NCBI GenBank assembly: GCA_016214885.1
Contig: JACRMP010000011.1
Location: 1-48,024 of the forward strand
Origin: Candidatus Gottesmanbacteria bacterium
Lineage (GTDB): Bacteria; Patescibacteriota; Microgenomatia; UBA10105; UBA927
Direction: 5' to 3'
Length of the DNA: 48,024 nucleotides
The notes beneath the pieces are model-generated. The model had not been told where the DNA came from. It saw nothing but the letters and a program-made list of their open reading frames with translations, and did no database searches. The position numbers were made by a program, and so were the translations under genes. This document shows, one piece after another, positions 19,433 through 29,373 of the stretch. Position 1 is the first letter of the stretch. Each line of letters opens with the position of its first letter.

Positions 19433-20557
19433 ATGAAACTACAAACACGTTGTGTTCATCAAAACGGTCCGTTACTTACTGACGGAGACATTGTTACACC
19501 TGTCCATACGTCGGTGATTTTTGCCATGCGCACCCCTTCTTCAGTAAGCGGTGCCCAATACGGAAGGATACACAACAAAACGAGGGCAAGTGCAGAATCA
19601 GTACTGGCCGGAATACACAATGCAAAATTCGGAATTACAGCATCCAGCGGATCCGCTGCAATTACTGCAGTATGTTTGCTGTTACACCAAAAAAGCATTG
19701 TGCTGCATCACACCGAACTGTATGAAGGAACAAGGCGTATTCTGCGAACGATTATGCAGCCATTCGGGGTGACGGCTGTTCCTGTTAATTTTCACAATGT
19801 ATCGCTTGCCGGCAACGAAATAGCAAAAATAAAGCCATCATTAGTGTGGCTGGAAACACCCACAAATCCATCGCTCCGGCTGCTTGACATTGCCCGCATT
19901 GCAGCGATTGCCCGAAAGAATGAGGCATTACTTGCCGTCGATACAACCATGTGCTCCGGCCTGCTGCAACAACCGCTCGTACATGGTGCCGATATTGTCG
20001 TGGAAAGCCTCACCAAAAATCTTAATGGCCACAGCGATGCGCTTGGCGGATTTGTGGGTACAAATAACAAAAACCTTGCGCAGAAATTACGGTTTCTTAT
20101 ACAAACGACGGGTATGGTGCTTGACCCTGTTTCGGCATCTCTTATATTACGCGGTATCAAAACCGCTCCCGTACGCATAAAAGCGCAGCAGCAATCCGCG
20201 CAAACTGTAGGCAAATGGCTGAGCCATCATCCGCTTATTCGGCAGGTATTAATTCCGGGAAAAATGAATAGCGAAGAACGGCTCCTGTTACGACGACAAA
20301 TGTCCGGGAGGGGACAGCTTATTTCATTCATATTGAAACAACATGCTGACCCGATATCGACCATAGAAAAACTCCGGTTGATTTGCATAGCACATTCTTT
20401 CGGAGGAACAGAGACGATAATCCAACACCCGGCATCTATGATGGATTGGTCCCGACTAACGGAAGATCTCCCGGACAGACAGCTGCTGCGCCTTTCTGTC
20501 GGATTGGAACACCCTGAGGACATTATAAACGACCTAAAACAGGCTCTGGAACAATAG
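19433..20557 (+). CDS. Cys/Met-metabolism PLP-dependent enzyme (cystathionine gamma-synthase/lyase family)
   Basis: TPVHTSVIFA, YGRIHNKTRASAE, ASSGSAAI, WLETPTNPSLRLLDI, ESLTKNLNGHSDALGGFV (PLP-Lys motif), LSVGLEHPEDIINDL. Confidence 0.9.
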   Translation: MKLQTRCVHQNGPLLTDGDIVTPVHTSVIFAMRTPSSVSGAQYGRIHNKTRASAESVLAGIHNAKFGITASSGSAAITAVCLLLHQKSIVLHHTELYEGTRRILRTIMQPFGVTAVPVNFHNVSLAGNEIAKIKPSLVWLETPTNPSLRLLDIARIAAIARKNEALLAVDTTMCSGLLQQPLVHGADIVVESLTKNLNGHSDALGGFVGTNNKNLAQKLRFLIQTTGMVLDPVSASLILRGIKTAPVRIKAQQQSAQTVGKWLSHHPLIRQVLIPGKMNSEERLLLRRQMSGRGQLISFILKQHADPISTIEKLRLICIAHSFGGTETIIQHPASMMDWSRLTEDLPDRQLLRLSVGLEHPEDIINDLKQALEQ

Positions 20558-20589
20558 GTGTGCCTGTGATATAGATAAAGGAGGAAACT

Positions 20590-21777
20590 ATGGATACTAT
20601 TGAAGAACTGTTGACCAGAGGTGTGGAAAATATTATTCCGGGTAAAGAAAAACTCCGGGAGTTACTTTCCGGCGGCAAAAAGCTAAATATATATTTAGGC
20701 ATCGATCCCACTGCCACTCAAATCCATATCGGACATGCAGTGCCGTTACGAAAGCTTAACGCATTTGCCCAGCTTGGCCACAATGTCATGTTCCTTATTG
20801 GAGACTTTACCGCCCTTATCGGCGACACCTCTGATAAAGATACAGAACGGCCGGTGCTTACCAGCGAACAGATTCAGGCAAACTTTGAAACCTATAAAAA
20901 ACAGGCGGAAAAAGTTCTAGATTTTTCAAAAATAACGGTCGTTCATAACAGCGATTGGCTGAAAAAACTGGCCTTTACTGACATCGTCAAGCTTACCCAG
21001 CATTTTTCGGCCGGAGACTTTGTAAGCCGTGAACTTATCAAAAAGCGCCTCACTGAAGGAAAAAAGGTAGGACTCCATGAGCTTTTATACCCGGTCATGC
21101 AGGGGTATGACAGCTATTTCCTGGATACCGATATCCAACTCGGCGGCACCGACCAGACGTTTAATATGCAGGCCGGACGCGTGTTACAGAAGGATTTGCG
21201 CCACAAAGAATCATTTATTATCGCGAACGGCTTTCTGGAGGGCACCGACGGCCGAAAAATGAGCAAAAGCTGGGGCAATGCCATATGGCTCACTGACGAA
21301 CCCAAAGAAATGTTCGGGAAAGTCATGTCGCTCAGGGATGAACTGATCGTCCAGTATTTCACCCTGGCGACAAATATTTCTATGGATGAAATAACCAGGA
21401 TAAAAACCCGACTGGACGCAAAAGAAAACCCCATGACCCTCAAAAAAGAGCTGGCACACCGGTTGGTGAGCGAACTGCATTCGGAAGATCTGGCAAACGA
21501 CGCTACGGCAGACTTTGAGAAACGGTTCCAGAAGGGGAAAGTATCGGAGTCGGCGCTTCCTGTTGTGTCGCTTAACTCGCTCAAAACAGACAGCCCGACT
21601 GCTGACGCATTGGTTGCATTCGGCTTGGCGTCCAGCAAATCAGAAGCCAAGCGTCTCATTGAGCAAAAAGCGGTTAAAATTAACGGCATTGTAGTTGCTT
21701 CATCAAAGGATCCAGTCAAACTGCAGAAAAATGATACGGTTGAAGTGGGTAGAAAAGCTGTTAAAATTGAATCCTGA
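20590..21777 (+). CDS. tyrS: Tyrosyl-tRNA synthetase
   Basis: YLGIDPTATQIHIGHAVPLRKL, GGTDQTFNMQAGR, KMSKSWGN, C-terminal S4-like domain. Confidence 0.96.
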   Translation: MDTIEELLTRGVENIIPGKEKLRELLSGGKKLNIYLGIDPTATQIHIGHAVPLRKLNAFAQLGHNVMFLIGDFTALIGDTSDKDTERPVLTSEQIQANFETYKKQAEKVLDFSKITVVHNSDWLKKLAFTDIVKLTQHFSAGDFVSRELIKKRLTEGKKVGLHELLYPVMQGYDSYFLDTDIQLGGTDQTFNMQAGRVLQKDLRHKESFIIANGFLEGTDGRKMSKSWGNAIWLTDEPKEMFGKVMSLRDELIVQYFTLATNISMDEITRIKTRLDAKENPMTLKKELAHRLVSELHSEDLANDATADFEKRFQKGKVSESALPVVSLNSLKTDSPTADALVAFGLASSKSEAKRLIEQKAVKINGIVVASSKDPVKLQKNDTVEVGRKAVKIES

Positions 21778-21870
21778 TATGACCGGGTAGTAGAATTTCG
21801 CCACGCTTTCGTTCATTGCGCGTGGAATAGATTACCTGTACATACTATAATTATTTACAAAGAAAGGAAC

Positions 21871-21910
21871 TGAAATTTCGTCAGCGTAAAACGCAATGGT
21901 CGAAATTTCA
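21871..21910 (+). promoter_or_regulatory. Nested stem-loop in the 5' region of a micropeptide gene
   Basis: Perfect 10-bp inverted repeat TGAAATTTCG/CGAAATTTCA enclosing GCGT-AAA-ACGC. Confidence 0.75.
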
Positions 21911-21918
21911 CAACCCGG

Positions 21919-22029
21919 ATGAATTTTTTCCGTAAACACGAAAAGGTCTGGAAAGTTATTGTTGTTATATCAACGGTAGCTCTTATCGCAACCTCGTTTG
22001 TCCCGCTTCTTGCGGGCGGCTTGCAGTAA
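21919..22029 (+). CDS. 36-aa membrane micropeptide MNFFRKHEKVWKVIVVISTVALIATSFVPLLAGGLQ
   Basis: Short ORF with basic N-terminus and a single TM segment; TATAAT at 21846-21851 upstream; absent from the supplied ORF list. Confidence 0.6.
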   Translation: MNFFRKHEKVWKVIVVISTVALIATSFVPLLAGGLQ

Positions 22030-22075
22030 CTAATTTTCCCTCAGGTATTGCCCGCGTACGTTATAATATGCCCGT

Positions 22076-22528
22076 ATGACGGCACACGCCGAACGGATAG
22101 AAAAACTGGTAGACCAATACGGAGCAACCCAACTCAATACTCTCGAACATCTTGGGGGAGGTAATCTCCGGTCGCTAGCACGCACCATATGGATGGGTTT
22201 TGGACTCTATACCGGCGATGACATAGGTATCGCGCGATTCCTGGCGCCTCTACCCATGACAGTTACCCCGATGCCTACATTTACCTACACCCGCTTCCTT
22301 TTTCCGTTCCCATTGTTTGAGTTAGGAATACACTCCCATGATTGCCTGCCTTGGCCATATGATGATCATTTACGCACCAGAATCAGGCACACACCAATTG
22401 TGGATGCACTACTTAATGGAGCAGTTAACATACATGAAGGTATCAATGTACATGAGGATAGGGGAAGAATACTCCTCCATCTTGTGCACGCGACGGTTAT
22501 GACTGCTCACGAAAAAGGTTTACAGTAA
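22076..22528 (+). CDS. Hypothetical protein
   Basis: 150-aa intact ORF in an otherwise free interval; no family recognised. Confidence 0.5.
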   Translation: MTAHAERIEKLVDQYGATQLNTLEHLGGGNLRSLARTIWMGFGLYTGDDIGIARFLAPLPMTVTPMPTFTYTRFLFPFPLFELGIHSHDCLPWPYDDHLRTRIRHTPIVDALLNGAVNIHEGINVHEDRGRILLHLVHATVMTAHEKGLQ

Positions 22529-22702
22529 ATCTTCCGGATCATTGCCCCCGTAAACTTGGTAGAAACGGAACTTAACCGATGCACCACGTACACGGGTACC
22601 CTCAGGCACGAAACTCAACCTTATACCACCTATTTGAAGCAAATCAACTGGCCACCAAAAAAAAGAAAACTCATCTACTGGTAATCGCGATATAATAGGG
22701 GA

Positions 22703-24485
22703 ATGGATTTACAATTAACGTCCCCCGTCCAATATGTGCCCCGCGTCGGACCCCGCATGGTATCACTTCTCAAAAAAATCGGTATTGAAACCGTTTACCA
22801 GCTTCTCTGTACCTAACGAAAACCCTGCACGAAGGGGACACACTTAGTGCTTCGGGAAGAATTGACTGGTTCGGACAAAAAATCGTATTAAGTTCACCCG
22901 AATATGAAGTGCTTAAAGGCGCAGGGGAGCAGCAGACCAGCCTGCACACCGGCAGATTAGTCCCCGTATATCCGGAAACGGAGGGGCTTAGCTCCAAATG
23001 GCTTAGGGGCAGGATTGCATTTGTTCTGGAACAGTGCCTGCCGATGGTCAAAGAAACTTTACCGGATCACATACGGGCGTCCCAGCATTTTCCGCTTCTC
23101 ACTGATGCCATCAGGGAGATCCATTTTCCCAATAACGAACAATCTGCCAATCTTGCACGCCGCAGGCTTGCATTTGATGAAATCTTTCTATTGGTACTCC
23201 GGAGCAGACAGCAAAAACGAGAATGGAAAACGACATTGCGGGCAACCCCATTTACCCTGACCCCCCAAGCACAAAAAAAATTTCTTGGAAGCCTGCCATT
23301 TGTCCTTACGGAAGATCAACAGCAGGCTACAAACGAAATCGCATCCGATATGGCAATGCCTACTCCCATGAACAGACTCCTTGAAGGAGACGTAGGAGCA
23401 GGGAAGACAGTGGTGGCAGCAGCGGGTATGTATGCCGTTTGTACCCAGGGCAGCAGCACCGCCCTCCTTGCTCCCACCCAAATACTCGCACAGCAGCACG
23501 CGGCAACGCTCCGGGAAATTCTCGAAAAACCCCACGGCATACCGGTGCATCTCATCATGGGTGGATCCGCAAAAAAAACACTAATACCCAAAAACGCGCA
23601 TCCTGGTTCGGTGTTACCCAAAGGGGACTACTGCGGAATCAATCCAAACATGCACGGGTTCCTCACCAACTCACGATGACCGCAACGCCCATCCCGCGCA
23701 CCATTGCCCAGACAGTATTCGGAAATCTGGATCTTTCGGTTCTTCACGGGCTCCCCAGCGGCAGAAAACCGGTAAAAACTTGGGTAGTGCCCAAAAACAA
23801 ACGTACGGCAGCGTATGCGTGGATGAAAAAGGAATTAACAGAGTCCCACTCTCAGGCGTTTGTCGTTTGCCCGCTTATCGACGATTCCGAAACCCTTACT
23901 ACGGTACGCGCGGCATCGAGTGAACATACCCGCCTCACATCGGTATTTGCACCGCTGCACGTAGGATTACTGCACGGGAGGATGAAACCGGATGAAAAAA
24001 CAGCAGCGCTCGAACGCTTACGCCGCGGCAGTGACGATATTCTTGTATCTACCCCCGTCGTGGAGGTGGGTATTGATATACCGGATGCAACCATCATGGT
24101 GATCGAAGCTGCTGAGCGGTTCGGCCTCTCACAACTCCACCAGCTGCGGGGAAGGGTAGGGAGGCGCGAAAAACCCTCGTACTGCCTGCTGTTTACCGAA
24201 AACGAAACACCCGAGGTGTTAACCCGGCTTAAAGCACTGGAGACCGTGCACAGCGGTCCGGAACTGGCAGAACTTGATCTAACCCTCCGCGGTCCCGGCG
24301 AACTCTTTGGCACAAGACAGCATGGATTACCAGGATTTACGGTAGCAACCCTCTCTGATACCGGACTTATACAGGAGGTAAACCGCGAAGCAGATGCCCT
24401 TATGGAGGCTGATCCTGAGCTCTCACGGTTTCCCTACTTGAGAGAACGCGTCAATGAGAGTAAAATAGAGACTATTCAATCGTAA
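22703..24485 (+). pseudogene. recG: RecG-like helicase with two internal deletions/frameshifts
   Basis: N-term MDLQLTSPVQYVPRVGPRMVSLLKKIGIETVYQLLCT* (22703-22816), then frame 1 (YLTKTLHEGDTLSASGRIDW...GDVGAGKTVVAAAGMYAV), then frame 0 (FGVTQRG...LTMTATPIPRT...GRVGRREKPSYCLLF). Motif II (DEQH) segment missing. Confidence 0.9.
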
Positions 24486-24488
24486 CCT

Positions 24489-24692
24489 ATGACACCACTA
24501 CCAAAACGACGCGCATCTAAACGACGCCAAGGCAAACGCGATGCAAGCATCCGGATGAAATTGCCGGGCATTATGGTGTGTGCCAACTGCGGCAAACCAA
24601 GACTTCCTCATCGCGCCTGCAAATCATGCGGGTATTACGCAGGAAGGGCAGTAGTCATTAAAAAAGAAAAGAAAATCAAAAAAAGTTCCTAG
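24489..24692 (+). CDS. rpmF: 50S ribosomal protein L32
   Basis: MTPLPKRRASKRRQGKR...CANCGKPRLPHRACKSCGYYAGR. Confidence 0.93.
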   Translation: MTPLPKRRASKRRQGKRDASIRMKLPGIMVCANCGKPRLPHRACKSCGYYAGRAVVIKKEKKIKKSS

Positions 24693-24766
24693 TCTCAGCG
24701 TGTCAGGATAGCAACGGGTAGAAACCCGCCTTGATATATTGACACGTTGATACATAGATTCTGTTC

Positions 24767-25120
24767 ATGAAGACCGCCAACGATCCCCGCCACCAAAAAC
24801 GAATCACCCAAATGCAACAGTTATTCAGCTTCAGCTTCCACGAAGAAGCCGCCCGCCATGAAGAAAGCGCTCCAATTATTCCGCTGCTCCCTGACATAGA
24901 CGCCCATATAGAAAAAGCCGCTCCGGAGTGGCCGCTTTCTAAAATTGCCAAAATAGACCTCGCTATATTACGGCTAGCCGTTTGGGAGCTTATGTATGAC
25001 AAACAAAATCCCTCCAAAGTCGTTATCGACGAAGCAGTCGAGCTTGCCAAAGCATTCGGCAACGAACACAGTGCTAAATTTATCAACGGAGTTCTGGGCA
25101 CCATCATGCAGCACGTATGA
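24767..25120 (+). CDS. nusB: Transcription antitermination factor NusB
   Basis: KIAKIDLAILRLAVWELMYDKQNPSKVVIDEAVELAKAFGNEHSAKFINGVLG. Confidence 0.92.
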   Translation: MKTANDPRHQKRITQMQQLFSFSFHEEAARHEESAPIIPLLPDIDAHIEKAAPEWPLSKIAKIDLAILRLAVWELMYDKQNPSKVVIDEAVELAKAFGNEHSAKFINGVLGTIMQHV

Positions 25121-25803
25121 CCTTATCTGATTTAGAAACCACTATCGGCATCCAATTTACCAATAAAGCGCTTCTTGCTCAGGCCTTTGTCCACCGGTCG
25201 CACCTTAACGAAACAAAAGAACATACGGAATCTAATGAGCGCCTGGAGTTCCTGGGAGACGCCGTGCTTTCGTTTGCCACGTCTGAGTATCTGTATTCGT
25301 CCTATCCCAAATTCCCTGAGGGGACACTCACCAACGTCCGGTCTACTCTGGTAAAAACCAAAAGCCTGGCACTGGTAGCTGCTGACCTCCGCTTAGGAGA
25401 TCTTCTTATGCTGAGCCGCGGAGAAGAGTCTTCCGGAGGACGGGTAAACGAGTCACTGCTCGCTGACTGTTTTGAAGCGCTTCTGGGAGCTATTTTCCTG
25501 GATCAGGGTATTGATGCGGCGAAAACATTCCTCAGAACTCACCTTTTGTATAAAACAGATACAATCCTGGAAACTAAAAGCTACATAGATTTTAAGAGCC
25601 TGCTTCAGGAACTCACGCAGGAAAAAACCAAAGTTTCGCCGACATACCGGGTGATAAAAAGCGAAGGTCCTGATCATAACAAAACGTTCTGGGTAGAAGT
25701 ACTAAGCGGGGAAACGCTTCTCGGGAAAGGGACGGGTAAATCCAAGCAGGAAGCTGAGCAGAACGCCGCCAAGACGGCTCTTGAGAAGAGCGGCAACATC
25801 TGA
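25117..25803 (+). CDS. rnc: Ribonuclease III
   Basis: NERLEFLGDAVLSF signature, C-terminal dsRBD. Confidence 0.95.
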   Translation: MTLSDLETTIGIQFTNKALLAQAFVHRSHLNETKEHTESNERLEFLGDAVLSFATSEYLYSSYPKFPEGTLTNVRSTLVKTKSLALVAADLRLGDLLMLSRGEESSGGRVNESLLADCFEALLGAIFLDQGIDAAKTFLRTHLLYKTDTILETKSYIDFKSLLQELTQEKTKVSPTYRVIKSEGPDHNKTFWVEVLSGETLLGKGTGKSKQEAEQNAAKTALEKSGNI

Positions 25804-25868
25804 CGGTGGGCGGTATATGAGGCTGAAGCTTGCGATTTTCTGCCCAATCGCATAAAATACTAATTCTT

Positions 25869-26102
25869 ATGATAAAAATCCGACTTGCACAATACGGCTC
25901 CAGAAACAGACGCACCTACCGCGTCGTGGCTATCGAAGAAGGAAAACGCAGAAACGGCAAACCCGCTGAAATATTAGGCTTCTATAACCCACTGGTTAAA
26001 CCCGCACAAGTAAAAATCGATCTGGAACGCGTCAAATACTGGCAATCACAAGGGGCACAGGTGACTATTGGTGTCGCTAAACTTCTTGAGAAAAAATCAT
26101 AA
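25869..26102 (+). CDS. rpsP: 30S ribosomal protein S16
   Basis: MIKIRLAQYGSRNRRTYRVVAIEEGKRRNGKPAEILGFYNP. Confidence 0.95.
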   Translation: MIKIRLAQYGSRNRRTYRVVAIEEGKRRNGKPAEILGFYNPLVKPAQVKIDLERVKYWQSQGAQVTIGVAKLLEKKS

Positions 26103-26363
26103 ATGAAAGATACACTTCTTTACATGGTTACTTTCCTCGTGGATCACCCCGAGGAAGTCTCGATTGAAGAACGCGTTGAGGGTGATGCGACAATCCTTAT
26201 TATCCATACCCATCCTGAAGATATCGGTAAAGTTATCGGCAAGAGCGGCCGGATAATCAGAGCACTCCGTGACCTCATCAAAGTACTGGCAGCAAAAGCA
26301 AATACATTTGTCGACGTTGAGATAGCAGAAGATGCCACCCGGACACCCGAGGCGTCCGCATGA
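26103..26363 (+). CDS. khpA: KH-domain RNA-binding protein (KhpA-like)
   Basis: VIGKSGRIIRALRDLIK KH motif; rpsP-khpA-trmD order. Confidence 0.9.
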   Translation: MKDTLLYMVTFLVDHPEEVSIEERVEGDATILIIHTHPEDIGKVIGKSGRIIRALRDLIKVLAAKANTFVDVEIAEDATRTPEASA

Positions 26364-27040
26364 AAATTTCTATCATAACGCTATTTCCGGAAATGTTTTC
26401 CGGTCCCTTTACTGCTTCGATCATTAAACGCGCTTCCACAGCCGGAAAAATCCACATAGAATTTATCAACCTCCGGGATTTTGCCGATGACCGGTACAAA
26501 TCGGTTGACGACCACCCGTATGGCGGGGGAGCAGGCATGGTACTCAGGGTTGATGTGATCGACAAGGCAATACGGTCTGCGGTTTCCCGATCAGAGGTGC
26601 CATCCACCGAGCGCCAGATTATCCTACTGGATCCGCAGGGAAAAACCTACACCCAGAACACCGCCCGCGAATTAAGTGCACTACAGCATATTATATTTCT
26701 TTCCGGTCATTATGAGGGAGTGGATGAACGGGTACGGGATTTAGTTGACAGAGAAATTTCCATCGGAGACTACGTGTTAACGGGTGGGGAAATACCCACG
26801 ATGGTGCTTGTCGACAGTATTGTCCGCCTCATCCCTGGTGTACTTAACAAACCGGATGCAACCCGATCCGAATCCTTTGAGGATAACCTGCTAGAATACC
26901 CCCAATACACCCGTCCGGAAGACTACAATGGCGCTAAAGTGCCGTCTATTCTACTATCAGGCGATCATGCCAAAATACGTGCATGGCAAAAAGAACAAGC
27001 GGTACTCAAAACGAAAAAACGGCGACCTGACCTCACCTAA
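26360..27040 (+). CDS. trmD: tRNA (guanine-N1)-methyltransferase
   Basis: DDHPYGGGAGMVLR, LSGHYEGVDERV, SIGDYVLTGGE. Confidence 0.96.
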   Translation: MKISIITLFPEMFSGPFTASIIKRASTAGKIHIEFINLRDFADDRYKSVDDHPYGGGAGMVLRVDVIDKAIRSAVSRSEVPSTERQIILLDPQGKTYTQNTARELSALQHIIFLSGHYEGVDERVRDLVDREISIGDYVLTGGEIPTMVLVDSIVRLIPGVLNKPDATRSESFEDNLLEYPQYTRPEDYNGAKVPSILLSGDHAKIRAWQKEQAVLKTKKRRPDLT

Positions 27041-27771
27041 GGAGAAAAGGGATTATCTTTGGTTTTTCCGATTAATGGCGGCGGCAGTGCTCCGCTCTCC
27101 TGTGACGCGAGAGGGAAAAGTGTTAACCGGTTAATCACCCGGACATCCTCTTCGGTAAGCGTGGGCAGCACCGTCTTCGTACTTCCGATATTGGTAGGCA
27201 ACGGTTCATAAAACGCATCCATTTCGATCATTACGGTAAGCGGCTTATCCTCTTTCGGGAAAGCGATAGAAAACACGCGCACCCGAAGAAGCCTCCGCAC
27301 CCCCGGCACCAGTGCAATAAACTGCTGCACGGCATCCAAGGTCCCGTTGATAGTAACGGAAAACGGAATGGTACGGGTACCGAGTTTTTTATCCGAAGCC
27401 GAAACGGCAGTAGGAGTGGCAAGCGACGCCCCCCCGGAAATAGCCATGCTTACCACTGAAGTCCCGGTTTGTGCCGCAACGCTTTCTACCGTCTCGAACA
27501 CTGTAGGAAATGACCGTTCAGCAGGCACGGCGGAAAGCACGTTGGCTAAGTTAGTGCGCAACGTTGCCTCGTCCAAAGCACTTAACGTGTTTAATTTTTT
27601 CTGGAGCGATGAGGTTTCTTCTGAAAGCTTGCGCATTTCGCTCACCAATTCCTGTATTTTGCCAATAGAGGGAATTACGGCAAAAATAAACGCGGCGGCA
27701 CAAAAAACCAGGAGGGCTCCTGAGACACTCACATTCTGGTATTTTTTAAATGATTTGCTATCTGCAGACAT
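27037..27771 (-). CDS. PilO-like type IV pilus assembly protein
   Basis: N-terminal TM plus coiled coil, C-terminal small domain; position after PilM and PilN. Confidence 0.7.
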   Translation of the reverse strand: MSADSKSFKKYQNVSVSGALLVFCAAAFIFAVIPSIGKIQELVSEMRKLSEETSSLQKKLNTLSALDEATLRTNLANVLSAVPAERSFPTVFETVESVAAQTGTSVVSMAISGGASLATPTAVSASDKKLGTRTIPFSVTINGTLDAVQQFIALVPGVRRLLRVRVFSIAFPKEDKPLTVMIEMDAFYEPLPTNIGSTKTVLPTLTEEDVRVINRLTLFPLASQESGALPPPLIGKTKDNPFSP

Positions 27772-27773
27772 AG

Positions 27774-28328
27774 TTAAAAAATCGGATAAAACGACACGGT
27801 AAGTTGCACCTGACCATCATCTCTGAGAGCAAACGAGAGCATCTGCGGTGTCCGAAGCGCACGCTCACCTGCCAGCGCCATAATGTTTGTTACAACATCC
27901 ACCGTTTCATCGATGCTCGCAAGCTCTAGCCCGGTACTTACCCTGCCTGTTTCGTCTATGGACACCGTACTAAACGCCTCTTCATAAGCTATATCCGATA
28001 ACACGGAAAACACTCTACCCCATGGCTTGGCGGCATCAAGCGCCTTATTGGCTATACCGACCCTTTCTTTAAGAGAAAGCAGAAGACCTTCCTTGGCGCT
28101 TTGCGTGTTTATCTCTTTTGCTATCGTAAGCCGTTTCGCCTGGATCCGTTCCGTCTGCACCCGGAGATAGAAATATGCGGATCCGATCATAAGCCCTACG
28201 ACGAACAGACCCGCCAGCGACCATAACGAGGCTATCCTCAGGCCTTCTTCAACCCGCGAAAACTGGCCCATAGAGCTGACGTCTTTTTTGATGAGGTTTA
28301 TTTGTGTGTCACCCATAGACTTGGTCAC
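27774..28328 (-). CDS. PilN-like type IV pilus assembly protein
   Basis: INLIKKD N-terminus, TM, position next to pilM. Confidence 0.75.
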   Translation of the reverse strand: MTKSMGDTQINLIKKDVSSMGQFSRVEEGLRIASLWSLAGLFVVGLMIGSAYFYLRVQTERIQAKRLTIAKEINTQSAKEGLLLSLKERVGIANKALDAAKPWGRVFSVLSDIAYEEAFSTVSIDETGRVSTGLELASIDETVDVVTNIMALAGERALRTPQMLSFALRDDGQVQLTVSFYPIF

Positions 28329-28329
28329 C

Positions 28330-29358
28330 TCACGACTCTCGAAGCGCTAATCCGACGGCAACGGTGAACGTGGGGCCTTCTTTATCCAGTACGGCAAACC
28401 GTGGATCCCGTTTTATGCCCACCCAAGGGTTGGCAAGCTGCGCCTCCATCCCGATACTTTGGGCTATATACACCACCATACCCGGGAGTTTCGCCGTCCC
28501 TCCCGAAAGCAAGGTGACTTCCACCTTTTCGTCTTTATGTTTTTCTATATAGAACGCAAGCGCCCGCTTCATTTCGCCGATGATCGTATCCATGATGGGT
28601 TTGACTGCCGTGACGATTTTTCCCTGCAGCTTGTCTTTTTCCAGACCGTATGTCCTTTTAAACTCTTCTGCCTGGTTAACATTAAAGTCGAGACCCGACA
28701 CCAACGCCCGGCTCAATGCCTCACCTCCTGCAGATATAGAACGCGTAAATGCCAAAACACCATTACGGAGAATAGCCAGATCGGTAGTTTGCGCCCCCAG
28801 GGAGACTAACAATGATGCTCCCTTTATGCCGGCAACTGACCGGGAAAGGGCTCTGGCTGTTGCAATAATTTCTGTCTCTGCTGCAACGGGAACAAGCTCT
28901 GCAAGCTCGATGATAGCCAGATACTTTTCCAATAAAGTCTTAGGACACGCAACCAGCAGAACATCCATTTTGTCGGTACCCGTTTCCTTCGCGTCGCGGA
29001 GAATGGAGTAGTCAAGGTTCACTTGGTCAAGCGGAAGGGGGATATACTGCTCTGCCTCCCAGCTTATCGCAGAAGACAGCTCGCGGGGGCTTAACGGCGG
29101 CACCTCAATAACCCGGGTAAATACCTGGGATTCGGGGAGCGCTAATACAACAGACGTTGATTTCGCCCCTGTTTCTTTCATAAGCTGCTTTATCGCCATG
29201 GCGACCGCCTGATGATCCGCTTCAAGTGATGACTGGAGCGCCTTAGGAGGGGTGGGAATGCTTCCTGCTGCAAGAAGCTGCGGAACTCCGCCTGACGTAG
29301 CTATCTCTATAAGCTTAATACTGTGTGATCCTATGTCTAATCCAAGTAATGTTTTCAT
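28330..29358 (-). CDS. pilM: Type IV pilus assembly ATPase-fold protein PilM
   Basis: LLGLDIGSHSIKLIEI; actin-like motifs; LLSGGTAKLPGMVVYIAQ. Confidence 0.93.
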   Translation of the reverse strand: MKTLLGLDIGSHSIKLIEIATSGGVPQLLAAGSIPTPPKALQSSLEADHQAVAMAIKQLMKETGAKSTSVVLALPESQVFTRVIEVPPLSPRELSSAISWEAEQYIPLPLDQVNLDYSILRDAKETGTDKMDVLLVACPKTLLEKYLAIIELAELVPVAAETEIIATARALSRSVAGIKGASLLVSLGAQTTDLAILRNGVLAFTRSISAGGEALSRALVSGLDFNVNQAEEFKRTYGLEKDKLQGKIVTAVKPIMDTIIGEMKRALAFYIEKHKDEKVEVTLLSGGTAKLPGMVVYIAQSIGMEAQLANPWVGIKRDPRFAVLDKEGPTFTVAVGLALRES

Positions 29359-29373
29359 GGGGCAGCTTTCCGG

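Noticed and set aside
21114-21719. 201-aa antisense ORF in tyrS
   Set aside because: Opposes a well-conserved tyrS; composition typical of a shadow ORF.
24696-24745. Inverted repeat AGCGTGTCA...TGACACGTT before nusB as a regulator
   Set aside because: Pairing is real but there is no U-tract, known motif or other support; may be chance.
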